From NCBI RefSeq assembly GCF_022129235.1, contig NZ_JADQAI010000007.1:110535-174534 (forward strand): a stretch of 64,000 nt of DNA, in the 5' to 3' direction. This document shows positions 9,023 through 18,502 of the stretch, in pieces (position 1 is the first letter of the stretch; every line of letters starts with the position of its first letter). Source of the DNA: Psychrobacter sp. Ps6 (GTDB taxonomy: Bacteria > Pseudomonadota > Gammaproteobacteria > Pseudomonadales > Moraxellaceae). Both the position numbers and the translations under genes were made by a program. The notes beneath the pieces were generated by a model. That model worked only from the letters and a program-made list of their open reading frames with translations. It was not told the DNA's origin and searched no databases.

Positions 9023-9451
9023 ATGATCAGTGCATTTTTTGACTTGGTTTCTGATAAAGTTGCGTCTGCCATTTGGGCGATGGTGGTAGCGAGCTTACTG
9101 CCATGGGCTGTATCAATAATTGCAAAAGTATCTGGCGGCTTTAGGGTCAGAAATAATGCACATCCTCGCGATTTTTTTAAAAATGCAACAGGGATGATGG
9201 CACGTGCTGATGCTGCACAAAAAAACAGCTATGAGACTTTGCCGGTATTTTTGGCGGCAGTGCTGGTGGCTATGCTGTTCTTCGTACCGCAATCGATCAT
9301 TAATGTGTTGGCTTGGCTCTATGTGATCATACGAATTGGTTATTGCACCGCTTATATCACCAACTTATCGACGTTTCGCTCTATTCTCTGGGTGTTATCC
9401 ATGGCATGCTGTCTGATGCTGTTTTATCTGGCGATACGAGTCAGTGTATAG
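9023..9451 (+). CDS. MAPEG family membrane protein
   Basis: A 142-residue inner-membrane protein with four predicted helices (about 14-34, 73-90, 93-112 and 118-138). It carries the MAPEG signature region: an Asn/Arg-rich loop after helix 1, then ARADAAQKNSYETLPVF before helix 2. MAPEG proteins include glutathione-dependent transferases and peroxidases, while the bacterial members are mostly uncharacterised. Its position 11 bp behind an OsmC protein fits an oxidative-stress or electrophile-detoxification unit, but that is inference. Confidence 0.8.
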   Translation: MISAFFDLVSDKVASAIWAMVVASLLPWAVSIIAKVSGGFRVRNNAHPRDFFKNATGMMARADAAQKNSYETLPVFLAAVLVAMLFFVPQSIINVLAWLYVIIRIGYCTAYITNLSTFRSILWVLSMACCLMLFYLAIRVSV

Positions 9452-9497
9452 CATTACCTGTCTATATTTACCAAGTAGACCACATATGCTCAGGTGA

Positions 9498-10532
9498 TTA
9501 TTGTTGTACGCTTGCTTGTAGTACATTGATAATCACCGCTTTGTTTTTCTCTCGTTTAATACCCTCCCATACTGTTTGCGCCTCAGCGTAGCCTTTAGTG
9601 AGCATCCCTAACCATTGCTTATAGCGTCCAACCAACACCACATCGTTCTTTGCTGCACCCTCTAAAAACTTAATTTGATGCGCGATCAAATCTTGCCATA
9701 ACAAGGTTGCCGTATTCTCTCCGCTGTCAGTACTGTTTTTAGTGTCATTATCAACTTGTGCAACCAAATCAGGGCGTGTGACTGCACCGCGACCTAACAT
9801 GAGATGTGACGTGCCTGCTTGCATCATACAGTCATTTGCTTGCGCTGCGCTCCATATCTCGCCATTGGCAATCACAGGAATATCGAGCGTATTAAAACTT
9901 TGGATTTTGTCCCAATAAGCAGGTGGCTTATAGCCCTGGGTTTTGGTGCGTGCATGGATAGTGAGCCAATCAGCGCCGCTTGCGGCAATCGCGCCGCGAA
10001 TATCATTCATTCGGCTAGTATCGGTATAGCCCAAGCGAATCTTGGCTGATACGGGAATATGCGCGGGTACAGCCTGACGTACCGCACTGATAATCTGATA
10101 CATGGTTTCAGGCTCATCAAGCAGCACCGAGCCGCCGCGATGGCTATTCACCGTCTTAGCAGGGCATCCAAAATTGATATCAATCGCAGGCGCGCCAAGC
10201 TCGCAAGCATAAGCGGCGTTTTCTGCCATGAGCTGCGCGTCACTACCCAAAAGCTGCACATGAATGGGTGTGCCAGAAGCGGTCTTGGCATCGTGATGTA
10301 ACTCTGGCACGTATTTATAAAAGACGTGCGCTGGCAAGACATGCTGAGTGATACGAATAAACTCACTCACTGACCAATCATAAGGACGGCCCAAGTCAGA
10401 CGCAATTTGAGTTAAGATTTGGCGCATCAGTGGATCGGTCAAACCTTCCATGGGTGCGAGCAAACGCACGGGAGCTGCAAATAACTGGTCAACGGTATTT
10501 TGGCGTTCTTGAAGTTGTTGGCTCTGATTCAT
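9498..10532 (-). CDS. dusC: DusC-type tRNA-dihydrouridine synthase
   Basis: FMN enzyme that reduces uridine to dihydrouridine in tRNA; E. coli DusC acts at U16. The APMEG flavin motif is at residues 26-30 and the catalytic Cys is 123 (INFGCPAKTVN). The phrases VPAHIPVSAKIRLG and IPVIANGEIW match DusC more closely than DusA or DusB. At 344 residues it is a little longer than E. coli DusC through a 20-residue N-terminal lead and a Ser/Asp/Thr-rich insert near residue 270. It lies 76 bp downstream of the helicase gene and converges with the MAPEG gene. Confidence 0.9.
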   Translation of the reverse strand: MNQSQQLQERQNTVDQLFAAPVRLLAPMEGLTDPLMRQILTQIASDLGRPYDWSVSEFIRITQHVLPAHVFYKYVPELHHDAKTASGTPIHVQLLGSDAQLMAENAAYACELGAPAIDINFGCPAKTVNSHRGGSVLLDEPETMYQIISAVRQAVPAHIPVSAKIRLGYTDTSRMNDIRGAIAASGADWLTIHARTKTQGYKPPAYWDKIQSFNTLDIPVIANGEIWSAAQANDCMMQAGTSHLMLGRGAVTRPDLVAQVDNDTKNSTDSGENTATLLWQDLIAHQIKFLEGAAKNDVVLVGRYKQWLGMLTKGYAEAQTVWEGIKREKNKAVIINVLQASVQQ

Positions 10533-10608
10533 GCTGGTTATTCACTGCTAAAAGGTCGTTATAAATAGAGGTAGACTAAGGACTTAAATTGGCAAACGTG
10601 AAACGTGA

Positions 10609-12108
10609 CTAAGTGTTGCCAAAAATCACCTTTTTGCCCGTCTGTAATCCAGAGATCAAGTCTTTGATATTATGAATATCTAGATTACTCTGCGCCCGCG
10701 TACAAGCGACATAAAGCAGGCGTAATTCTTCTGAACTTATCTTAACCGCATTGGTCGTCACATCGTAGTAAAAATCATCATCTAGTTGTACTTTGCCCCA
10801 CTCAAGCCCTTTGGCTTTATGCGCGGTAGAGATAACGTAATCCGCATTTTCGATACTGGTCAGGCTATTGACCGCTTGGCTGAGCACATTAGTTCCATGG
10901 TCATCGACCAGTTTGACCAGTGTTTTAAGATCACTGCCTTCATTGGTTTCAGCGTACTCTTGTACATCACCCCAATTATAGAAGTAAGCCAGCTCAGGCA
11001 CCCCGTAAGCCGATCTGCCATTTTTTAAGTTCTCCGCTGCTTGGCAGAATTTGAGCATGCGATCGGTATCGGCTTGTAGCGCCACACGGTGCCCGTGCTT
11101 TAACCCTGTGAGTAATTGCGACATCGCCGCAGCATTGGTACGGCATAAAATGGCGTCCTTTTTACTATGTACCATGCCTTTATCGGTAGAGGACTGCTTA
11201 TTCGGGTTGCCCTTTAGCGGCACTTCTTCTTGTAGTGCTTTTAGTAGGGTATTTGCCACTTCTGCAATCGGCTCACCAAAGCGAAAGGATTGCGTCAGTA
11301 ATGTCTGCGGCAATGGCAGCTTTTTCATCGCATTCACCGCGCCGCGCCATTCATAAATCTGCTGATGTGCATCGCCCACATAGATGACTTGTCTCGACTG
11401 CTGCGTCAAGATACCCATCATCAATGGATCGGCATCTTGCGCTTCATCAAATAAAATAAAGTCCGCAGGAATGCTCGGCTTGGACAATGCCCATAGTTTG
11501 AGATAAATATCATGGCCAATACCCGCAGGGTGACGTGCATCAATCGACTGTAGCCAGCGCTGTTCAACGGCAGGGTAGAGCATTTCGCGTAATTGCTCTG
11601 CATCCGAGTCATCGAGCCAACTTGGGAACAGTATGTGCCTTGGCGCAGGATAGCTGGCATGCGTACTACAGAAGTTACTTACCGCATCACTGACGAACCG
11701 AGACAATCGTGCGGGTGTCAGCGTGATGTATTTATTAACCCCATCCATTTGCCGGCGGACTTGTACAGGCTGCAAGCCCAAATCATCACCGAGACGCTTA
11801 GGTGAAAAGCGCGGCAAAGACAGCTTGGCGGTAATATCACGCGCGACATGACGATAAGCTAGCGAGTGAAAAGTACGACACTCGACGTGGGGTGGAAACT
11901 TTGAACGAGCATCATTGGCAATCGCTTTGTTAAAGGCCAGATACAGTCCGCGACCTCGCAAGCGCTCACCGATTAGCTTGAGTGTCGTGGTTTTACCAGC
12001 GCCTGCATACGCCACCACTTTAAATGATTTGTGGTCCATTGCCATATTCAGCGCGGCGAGCTGCTCATCAGTGGGATCGCTCATATAAGCTGGCATCGAT
12101 GCGGACAT
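10609..12108 (-). CDS. UvrD/REP superfamily 1 helicase, FBH1-like
   Basis: A 499-residue SF1A DNA helicase. Visible motifs in order are Walker A AGAGKTT (35-41), motif Ia around LAFNKAIA (57-64), motif II DEAQD (221-225), motif III VGDAHQQIYEWRGA (244-257), motif IV QSFRFG, motif V TAHKAKGLEW and motif VI YVACTRAQ. It is much shorter than UvrD or Rep because domain 1B/2B insertions are small. The closest named architecture is the helicase core of eukaryotic FBH1, which clears Rad51 filaments. The bacterial role is not established. The start at 12108 has AGGTA 10 nt upstream; an in-frame upstream ATG at 12129 has no such site. Confidence 0.85.
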   Translation of the reverse strand: MSASMPAYMSDPTDEQLAALNMAMDHKSFKVVAYAGAGKTTTLKLIGERLRGRGLYLAFNKAIANDARSKFPPHVECRTFHSLAYRHVARDITAKLSLPRFSPKRLGDDLGLQPVQVRRQMDGVNKYITLTPARLSRFVSDAVSNFCSTHASYPAPRHILFPSWLDDSDAEQLREMLYPAVEQRWLQSIDARHPAGIGHDIYLKLWALSKPSIPADFILFDEAQDADPLMMGILTQQSRQVIYVGDAHQQIYEWRGAVNAMKKLPLPQTLLTQSFRFGEPIAEVANTLLKALQEEVPLKGNPNKQSSTDKGMVHSKKDAILCRTNAAAMSQLLTGLKHGHRVALQADTDRMLKFCQAAENLKNGRSAYGVPELAYFYNWGDVQEYAETNEGSDLKTLVKLVDDHGTNVLSQAVNSLTSIENADYVISTAHKAKGLEWGKVQLDDDFYYDVTTNAVKISSEELRLLYVACTRAQSNLDIHNIKDLISGLQTGKKVIFGNT

Positions 12109-12152
12109 AATAAAGCTACCTAAATACAAAAGTGATTAAAAACACAAGGGGC

Positions 12153-12181
12153 AAAAAAAGCCACTGGATAAACAATGGCTT
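12153..12181 (-). terminator. Terminator after tatC
   Basis: On the minus strand a 9-bp stem with one G-T pair (AAGCCATTG, loop TTTATC, CAGTGGCTT) is followed by at least five further Ts. It would end the hisIE-tatABC transcript. Confidence 0.85.
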
Positions 12182-12269
12182 ATAGATGGTGGTACTTAAT
12201 CGTGACAATAAGCACTAAGCTTACGCGTGGGGCAAGAAGAAAACAAGATAAGTCAGACGGGTAAATGCT

Positions 12270-13157
12270 TTATTCTTTGACTGTTGATATCAGATCAGTG
12301 CTAGGTTCTTCTTTGATCAAAATTTTAGCCAAAAACAACCCAAGCTCAAACAGTAACCACATCGGGATTGCCAGCATCAGCATGGATACCCCATCAGGCG
12401 GCGTGACTACGGCAGCCACAGCAAAACAGCCCACAATGATATAACGACGTTTTTCTTCTAGACTCTGAATGGAGACAATACCGGCCAATATCAATAGCAA
12501 GGTCACAACGGGAATCTCGAACGTTAAGCCGAATACCATAAATAATTTTAAGGCAAAGCTTAGATAGCTATCGATATCCGTCATCGGTAATACGTTTTGC
12601 GGGGCAAACAAAATAAAAAACTTTAAGACCCCTTTGAGCACGATAAAATAAGAAAAAGCCACACCCGCATAAAACAAAAATATAGAAGACAGCAGTACTG
12701 GGATAGCGATTCTCTTCTCTTTTTTATATAAACCTGGCGCAACAAACGACCAAATTTGATAAAGAATATAGGGCATTGCCAAAAAGGCGGCGACGAAGAC
12801 CGTTAAACGTATCGGTGCCATAAAGTTCGAGGTGATATCTGTGGCAATCATGGTCGAGTTAGCAGGTAACTGTGCGACCAACGGATCTGATAAAAAGTTA
12901 TAAAGCTCACGTGAGTAACCGACCAAACCCAAAAAGATGATCAAGACAGCCACGCATATTTTGATCAAATGGCGGCGTAGCTCAATCAAATGCTCAGTGA
13001 TAGGCATGTCACCCAATGCGCTTAAAACATCATCTGATGATTCGTTTTGAGTGCTATCAGTTGTTGCCTTATCGTCTTGATCAATGCCATCTAAAGCAGG
13101 AATATCTGAATCAGTGAGTTTTTCTTGGCGGCTTTTTTTTCGTTTGAGTAGTTGCAT
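12270..13157 (-). CDS. tatC: TatC, twin-arginine translocase receptor subunit
   Basis: Six-helix inner-membrane protein that recognises twin-arginine signal peptides together with TatB. Family phrases are clear: MPITEHLIELRRHL before helix 1, an FAPQNVLPMTDIDSYLSF segment, and the FGLTFEIPVV segment. The 295-residue length is longer than usual TatC because of an Asp/Ser/Thr-rich N-terminal extension of about 45 residues. The tatB stop and tatC start overlap in TGATG, so translation is coupled. Confidence 0.96.
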   Translation of the reverse strand: MQLLKRKKSRQEKLTDSDIPALDGIDQDDKATTDSTQNESSDDVLSALGDMPITEHLIELRRHLIKICVAVLIIFLGLVGYSRELYNFLSDPLVAQLPANSTMIATDITSNFMAPIRLTVFVAAFLAMPYILYQIWSFVAPGLYKKEKRIAIPVLLSSIFLFYAGVAFSYFIVLKGVLKFFILFAPQNVLPMTDIDSYLSFALKLFMVFGLTFEIPVVTLLLILAGIVSIQSLEEKRRYIIVGCFAVAAVVTPPDGVSMLMLAIPMWLLFELGLFLAKILIKEEPSTDLISTVKE

Positions 13158-13846
13158 CAGTCAGTCCCCTGCTTATTATCAGAAGTCTGCGTAATTACCG
13201 AGCTATTTAGTAAGGTATCGGCTTTATAGTTTGGTAGGTAAGGTGGCATTGGGAGGCGACGGGCTTTATCGTAAGCACCCAAACGGAACCACATATTTTC
13301 CCACGGCCTAGTAGTGAAGGTTTGGGCAGCTTGCGCCATGTTGTCGTTATCGACCACATTACTATCAGCATCGCTGTGGTCACTCTTCGACAGTTGGTTA
13401 TCTTCTGCAGTGTCTTCGTGCGCCTCAGTGGCATGACTGTCAGTTGTATAACTATAGTCAAACGCTTTTGGCGCGGCTGGTTGATTGTGATTTGTTCCGT
13501 TCTCTTTGCTATTTTTGCTATCTCTACTACTTGCGACGTTATCAGACATTGAAGATGGACTATGTGAGCTTTCAAAAGCTTTCATATTACCGCGCATCTC
13601 CGCCATTTCGCGCCTCATATCGGCTTCGGTTTGACGAATTTTGGCAAGTTCTTTTTGCATTTGCTGGCGTGTCTCAGCCAAGTCTAGCTCTGCCTCTATC
13701 TCAGACTGTAATGTGGAGACGGTGCGGCGAATTTTGGCATACCATTGCCCAGCCGTACGTGCTGCCTGTGGCAGTTTTTCTGGGCCCAAGACGATTAGGG
13801 CGATTACGCCAAAGAGAAGTAGTTCAGAAAACCCGATATCAAACAT
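13157..13846 (-). CDS. tatB: TatB, twin-arginine translocase subunit
   Basis: Single-pass protein that forms the signal-peptide receptor with TatC. It begins MFDIGFSELLLFGVIALIVL, the TatB membrane helix with the conserved Glu8 and Gly-Pro hinge (VLGPEKLP). An amphipathic helix and coiled coil (about residues 30-90) follow. The C-terminal half is a long acidic, His/Asn/Ser-rich tail that is poorly conserved in the family. At 229 residues it is longer than typical TatB. The start lies 26 bp after the tatA stop. Confidence 0.95.
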   Translation of the reverse strand: MFDIGFSELLLFGVIALIVLGPEKLPQAARTAGQWYAKIRRTVSTLQSEIEAELDLAETRQQMQKELAKIRQTEADMRREMAEMRGNMKAFESSHSPSSMSDNVASSRDSKNSKENGTNHNQPAAPKAFDYSYTTDSHATEAHEDTAEDNQLSKSDHSDADSNVVDNDNMAQAAQTFTTRPWENMWFRLGAYDKARRLPMPPYLPNYKADTLLNSSVITQTSDNKQGTD

Positions 13847-13872
13847 AATGATCCGATGTCACTGTCTAGAGG

Positions 13873-14115
13873 CTATACATTATGCTTATCATCAACCTTA
13901 GTGGTTGTTGGGCGCTCGTCGGTATGGGCCGTGCCATCATGGTCAAGCACCACGCGTTTTTTGGCATGCTCTGTGTTTTCATCTTTGACCGCTTCTTTAA
14001 AGCCTTTAACCGCACCGCCCAAATCTTTGCCAGCGTTTTTTAGTTTTGCAGTGCCAAACACGACAACGACGACGACCAGCAGTATTAGCCAATGCGTAAT
14101 AGAAAAACTACCCAT
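13873..14115 (-). CDS. tatA: TatA, twin-arginine translocase pore subunit
   Basis: An 80-residue protein with one membrane helix (about residues 6-21), the [10 protein letters not shown] hinge and an amphipathic helix with [11 protein letters not shown], as in TatA/E proteins. It oligomerises to let folded proteins cross the inner membrane. AAGGATACCATT precedes the ATG. First of the three tat genes; 211 nt separate it from hisIE upstream. Confidence 0.96.
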   Translation of the reverse strand: MGSFSITHWLILLVVVVVVFGTAKLKNAGKDLGGAVKGFKEAVKDENTEHAKKRVVLDHDGTAHTDERPTTTKVDDKHNV

Positions 14116-14326
14116 AATGGTATCCTTGTGACTTGATTTTCAGTCTTTATATGTCTGCTTTGTGTTGATAAAGCCTGCTTTACATTGATAAAAGGTTTAT
14201 GTATCAAAAAAAGCATCACATATAATGCGAGATAAAACAGGGCTATATTATAACCCGCAGTTATTACAAATAGGTGAAATCAACAATAATCAAACAGGGT
14301 CGATGCTTTTTTTTGTATCTCGATAA

Positions 14327-15184
14327 CTATCTAGCCGCTTTTTCGTCGATACCTGATAAGCCAAAACGTCTTCCTAGCTCATTTAGTACAGCGTCTGACT
14401 CTATGTCAAACCATGCCAAGCCAACGAGCGTATGGAACCACACATCTGCCACTTCATAGATCAGCTCATGACGCGCCGCCTCAAAAGCAGCTTTATCTCT
14501 ACCTTCATCGCAGTGAGCAAAATCTTTGGCAGCAATGATACTCTCTGTACTCTCTTCACCGACTTTTTCTAATATTTTATTCAAACCTTTAGCATATAGA
14601 CTGGCGACATAAGAGCTGTCGGCATCGGCTTGTTTGCGCTCTGCCAATACCTGATCGAGCTGTTGTAGCACAGAGCCTTTGTCAATTGGCGCTTGAGTAG
14701 TATCGACTTGAGCTTGAGTGTTATTAGAGTCGGTGGTCGCGTTAGCATTTTCGTTTTCAGAACTGGTGCTAGTAGATTTATCAGAATGATAAATATCCGC
14801 AGGGTCTTTTAATACTTTATCGACAGTTTGCCATTCAGGTGTTTGGCCTGATAGATCTAAACGCTGATAAAAACAAGACTCGCGGCCTGTATGACAAGCA
14901 ATACCGCCCGCTTGAGTCACGCTTAATACAATTACGTCTGCATCACAGTCTAGGCGAATATCGTGGACGGTTTGCGTATGACCTGATGATTCGCCCTTGT
15001 GCCACAATTTGCCACGCGAGCGCGAAAAATAAACCGCAGTTTGTGTTTGTGCGGTGAGCTGTAATGCGTCTGCATTCATCCAAGCCATCATCAGAATACG
15101 GCCTGACTTGTGATCTTGAGCAATTGCAGGAATCAAACCATCAGCATTAAAAGTTACGGCAGTCAGCCAAGCAGGTAGAGTCAT
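14327..15184 (-). CDS. hisI: HisIE, bifunctional phosphoribosyl-AMP cyclohydrolase / phosphoribosyl-ATP pyrophosphatase
   Basis: Catalyses steps 2 and 3 of histidine biosynthesis. Residues 1-115 are the HisI domain: metal ligands Asp79, Asp81 and Asp83, zinc cysteines 80, 97 and 104, and [15 protein letters not shown]. Residues 170-285 are the HisE domain, with EKVGEESTE near 206 and [13 protein letters not shown] near 239. The two are joined by an unusual linker of about 40 residues (130-170) made mostly of Ser, Thr, Asn, Asp and Glu. HisIE proteins of enteric bacteria have almost no linker. It is upstream of tatABC on the same strand and probably cotranscribed. Confidence 0.94.
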   Translation of the reverse strand: MTLPAWLTAVTFNADGLIPAIAQDHKSGRILMMAWMNADALQLTAQTQTAVYFSRSRGKLWHKGESSGHTQTVHDIRLDCDADVIVLSVTQAGGIACHTGRESCFYQRLDLSGQTPEWQTVDKVLKDPADIYHSDKSTSTSSENENANATTDSNNTQAQVDTTQAPIDKGSVLQQLDQVLAERKQADADSSYVASLYAKGLNKILEKVGEESTESIIAAKDFAHCDEGRDKAAFEAARHELIYEVADVWFHTLVGLAWFDIESDAVLNELGRRFGLSGIDEKAAR

Positions 15185-15361
15185 AATGTATGTGTCGTCT
15201 TATAGTTAGAGAGTAAAAATTAGTTAGAGAGTAAAAATATCAATAAGTAATTATACTACTTATGGTTGGAGCGAGGAGATTGTCTACAATGCTCTGAAAT
15301 ATGATGTCATATGAAAGCTGCGTGAGCATTAGAATAAAAGGGGTACGATTGACTCGCCATT

Positions 15362-15805
15362 TTACAGCCTAAATAAATGAGGATATAGAGCCTCTTTGGT
15401 CGTGTTATCGAGCTTAATCACTTTATTGAGATTAAAATCATAATTTCTAAAATGCTGCCGTGCTTTTACGACCGTTTCGCCCGTGTGCATACGGGTAACT
15501 TTTATCACTATACTACCGCCATTATCATATATTGGCTCAACACCGACTTCAAACAAAAGCTCTTCACGCGCTTGTATACGACTCAAAATAACCAACTGCA
15601 ATGCATCAATAATCAAGCCCTGATTATCTGAATTGATTTCTTTAATACCTTTAGCGTGTAGAAACCTTAGTCGCGCTTCGGACAGAAGGGCAGTCAGAGA
15701 TTCGATGGTCACATGCTGCCCTAAGTCGATTTCGGTATGACGCACGCGCATCACTGTCTCAAAAACAAACAAGCAATCCTCAAATACCAACTCTTGCTTT
15801 GACAC
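15362..15805 (-). CDS. Hotdog-fold acyl-CoA thioesterase family protein
   Basis: A 147-residue protein with the 4HBT pattern: FETVMRVRHTEIDLGQHVTIESLTALLSEARLRFL, in which the Asp in EIDLGQHV occupies the usual catalytic place of YbgC/FcbC-type thioesterases. A second beta-rich half ends LYPHLFRL. Acyl-CoA specificity cannot be read from sequence. It is monocistronic, divergent from the rpmI operon. Confidence 0.75.
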   Translation of the reverse strand: MSKQELVFEDCLFVFETVMRVRHTEIDLGQHVTIESLTALLSEARLRFLHAKGIKEINSDNQGLIIDALQLVILSRIQAREELLFEVGVEPIYDNGGSIVIKVTRMHTGETVVKARQHFRNYDFNLNKVIKLDNTTKEALYPHLFRL

Positions 15806-16071
15806 ACTATCTCCTAAAGTGATGGCAAAAAATTATGCTACTTATCATGCGATAGGCTGGCAGAATCATAATAATGAAGAACAGACAATAAAGCTGTATA
15901 CACTTAATAAATGAGTGTGCTTCCATGACACATCATATTATGATGTAACTTAAGTATCTACTTAAGCACAGCTTCAGCTGACATTCAATCTATTTGGATG
16001 AAAATTGACCGTTTTCATGAGGTTTTTAAGAACCGCGCTGTAGTTCTACTTATTCTGGCTAACTGTATTTA

Positions 16072-16108
16072 TTGCCAAGTAAAGGTTGGCCAAAACTTTA
16101 CTTGGCAA
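16072..16108. promoter_or_regulatory. 13-bp inverted repeat overlapping the rpmI promoter (operator candidate)
   Basis: Arms TTGCCAAGTAAAG (16072-16084) and CTTTACTTGGCAA (16096-16108) are perfectly complementary around an 11-nt centre that holds the palindrome TTGGCCAA. The right arm contains the -35 hexamer TTGGCA. The placement fits a repressor or activator site. A hairpin ending transcripts that enter from the left is the alternative. Confidence 0.6.
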
Positions 16109-16131
16109 AACAAGGCACTATCTGCTAAAAT
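16102..16131 (+). promoter_or_regulatory. rpmI-rplT promoter
   Basis: TTGGCA (16102-16107), 18-bp spacer, TAAAAT (16126-16131), with a TGC just before the -10. The leader to the rpmI ATG would be about 100 nt. Confidence 0.75.
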
Positions 16132-16241
16132 AGCGCCTCCCACCTCGAGGCAAATAGAGGTTTAATTGTTATTTATATAACGATTATTCGGTATGACTAT
16201 TTGACGACCAGGTTCTAAAACAGAAAAAGAGGCAAATCATC

Positions 16242-16439
16242 ATGAAAGTTAAGATGAAAACCAGAAGCGGTGCCGCTAAACGCTTCAAAAAAACAGCAAA
16301 CGGCTTTAAACGTAAGCAAGCATTCAAAAGCCATATTTTGACCAAGAAATCACCTAAGCGTATTCGCCAGTTGCGTGGTCTTAAGTTGGTACATAAATCT
16401 GACGAAGCAGCCATTCGTCGTATGTGCCCATACATCTAA
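16242..16439 (+). CDS. rpmI: Ribosomal protein L35
   Basis: A 65-residue, very basic 50S subunit protein, starting [18 protein letters not shown], full length for L35. AGAGG lies about 9 nt before the ATG. rplT follows after 135 nt. In E. coli the rpmI-rplT mRNA is repressed by L20 binding to the leader; whether that occurs here is open, but the leader holds a duplicated Shine-Dalgarno segment. Confidence 0.98.
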   Translation: MKVKMKTRSGAAKRFKKTANGFKRKQAFKSHILTKKSPKRIRQLRGLKLVHKSDEAAIRRMCPYI

Positions 16440-16574
16440 TAGCCTACTGTCATCTATCTTTGATTGAAAACTATCTGATGAAATGATATTTGACTTTGCA
16501 GTCTGACAATGATGTTTGTTATTTGACAGCATCATCACTCGCTTAACAGTGATTACAAAATCTTGGAGTAAATT

Positions 16575-16931
16575 ATGGCCCGTGTAAAACGTGGTGTACA
16601 GGCAAATCGCCGTCACAAAAAAATCTTAAAACGCGCAAAAGGCTACTACGGTGCCCGTTCACGTGTTTACCGCGTAGCGGTACAGGCAGTGACCAAAGCT
16701 GGTCAATATGCTTATCGTGACCGTCGCAACAAAAAACGTACTTTCCGTCGTCTTTGGATCGCACGTATCAATGCTGGTGCACGCTTAAACGGTTTGAGCT
16801 ATAGCCGCTTTATCAATGGTATGAAAAAAGCAAACATCGCAATCGATCGTCGCGTTCTAGCAGACATCGCTATGCATGATGCAGCGACTTTCACAGCATT
16901 GGTCGAAAAAGCAAAAGCGGAACTAGCATAA
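16575..16931 (+). CDS. rplT: Ribosomal protein L20
   Basis: A 118-residue 50S assembly protein, starting [20 protein letters not shown], full length with the long basic N-terminal arm and a globular C-terminal domain. CTTGGAGTAAATT precedes the ATG. It ends at an intrinsic terminator before pheS. Confidence 0.98.
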   Translation: MARVKRGVQANRRHKKILKRAKGYYGARSRVYRVAVQAVTKAGQYAYRDRRNKKRTFRRLWIARINAGARLNGLSYSRFINGMKKANIAIDRRVLADIAMHDAATFTALVEKAKAELA

Positions 16932-17031
16932 ATATTAACTACTCTTTAGATATTAAGTAGATATAAAATTTATCTAAGTAAGCATCTAAACGAATAGAAC
17001 TAATATTGATTAATAGTACGATATTAATAAA

Positions 17032-17058
17032 AGCTACCGCTGGTCGGTGGCTTTTTTT
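17032..17058 (+). terminator. Terminator after rplT
   Basis: An 8-bp stem (AGCTACCG, loop CTGGT, CGGTGGCT, one G-T pair) is followed by seven Ts. Confidence 0.9.
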
Positions 17059-17183
17059 ATATGAAATTATTCTATGCCTGTTCGACGTCGAGGCTTTGTC
17101 GATACGAAATACGTTTGTCATCGACTAAATACTCAAGCCATTCTCATAAACAGTATTTATATCAATTTTTTATATAAACATAA

Positions 17184-18314
<1,131 letters not shown>

Positions 18315-18327
18315 AGTTTTCCTTATA

Positions 18328-18429
18328 CCTATATAGTCAGTTCAAGATAATTTAGATCCAAGGAAGGCACGTGAAAGTGCTACAAACCGTAGACTGAGCG
18401 AGCCTGACGCTGTACCTAGTTTATATAGG
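18328..18429. repeat. Small palindromic, MITE-like element between pheS and pheT
   Basis: About 102 bp bounded by 8-bp terminal inverted repeats CCTATATA and TATATAGG, with a small inner hairpin (GCAC/GTGC). It fills most of the pheS-pheT gap, which is otherwise short in related bacteria. No coding potential. It looks like a non-autonomous intergenic repeat, but no second copy is present in the window. Confidence 0.45.
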
Positions 18430-18502
18430 ATTGCTTATAGCAAGTGAATTCGCCAAGCTTTACTCCAACATCTTTATTATAAAATTCTGATCCGAGATAT
18501 TT

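Larger units (their letters stand above)
15806..16241. promoter_or_regulatory. Divergent regulatory region, thioesterase gene / rpmI
   Basis: This 436-bp gap holds no infC, which precedes rpmI in many gammaproteobacteria. It contains several palindromes: ACATCAT/ATGATGT (15930-15946), CTTAAGTA-TC-TACTTAAG (15949-15966) and a 13-bp inverted repeat (16072-16108) that runs into the rpmI -35 box. Confidence 0.6.

Noticed and set aside
14240..14256. Imperfect palindrome GGGCTATA-T-TATAACCC upstream of tatA
   Set aside because: Could be an operator or just a -10-like TATAAT context; too short and mismatched to support a call.
17061..17177. 38-codon frame after the rplT terminator, first taken for a pheST leader peptide
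   Set aside because: It lies upstream of the predicted pheS promoter, has no ribosome site and lacks the Phe-codon cluster of a phe attenuator.
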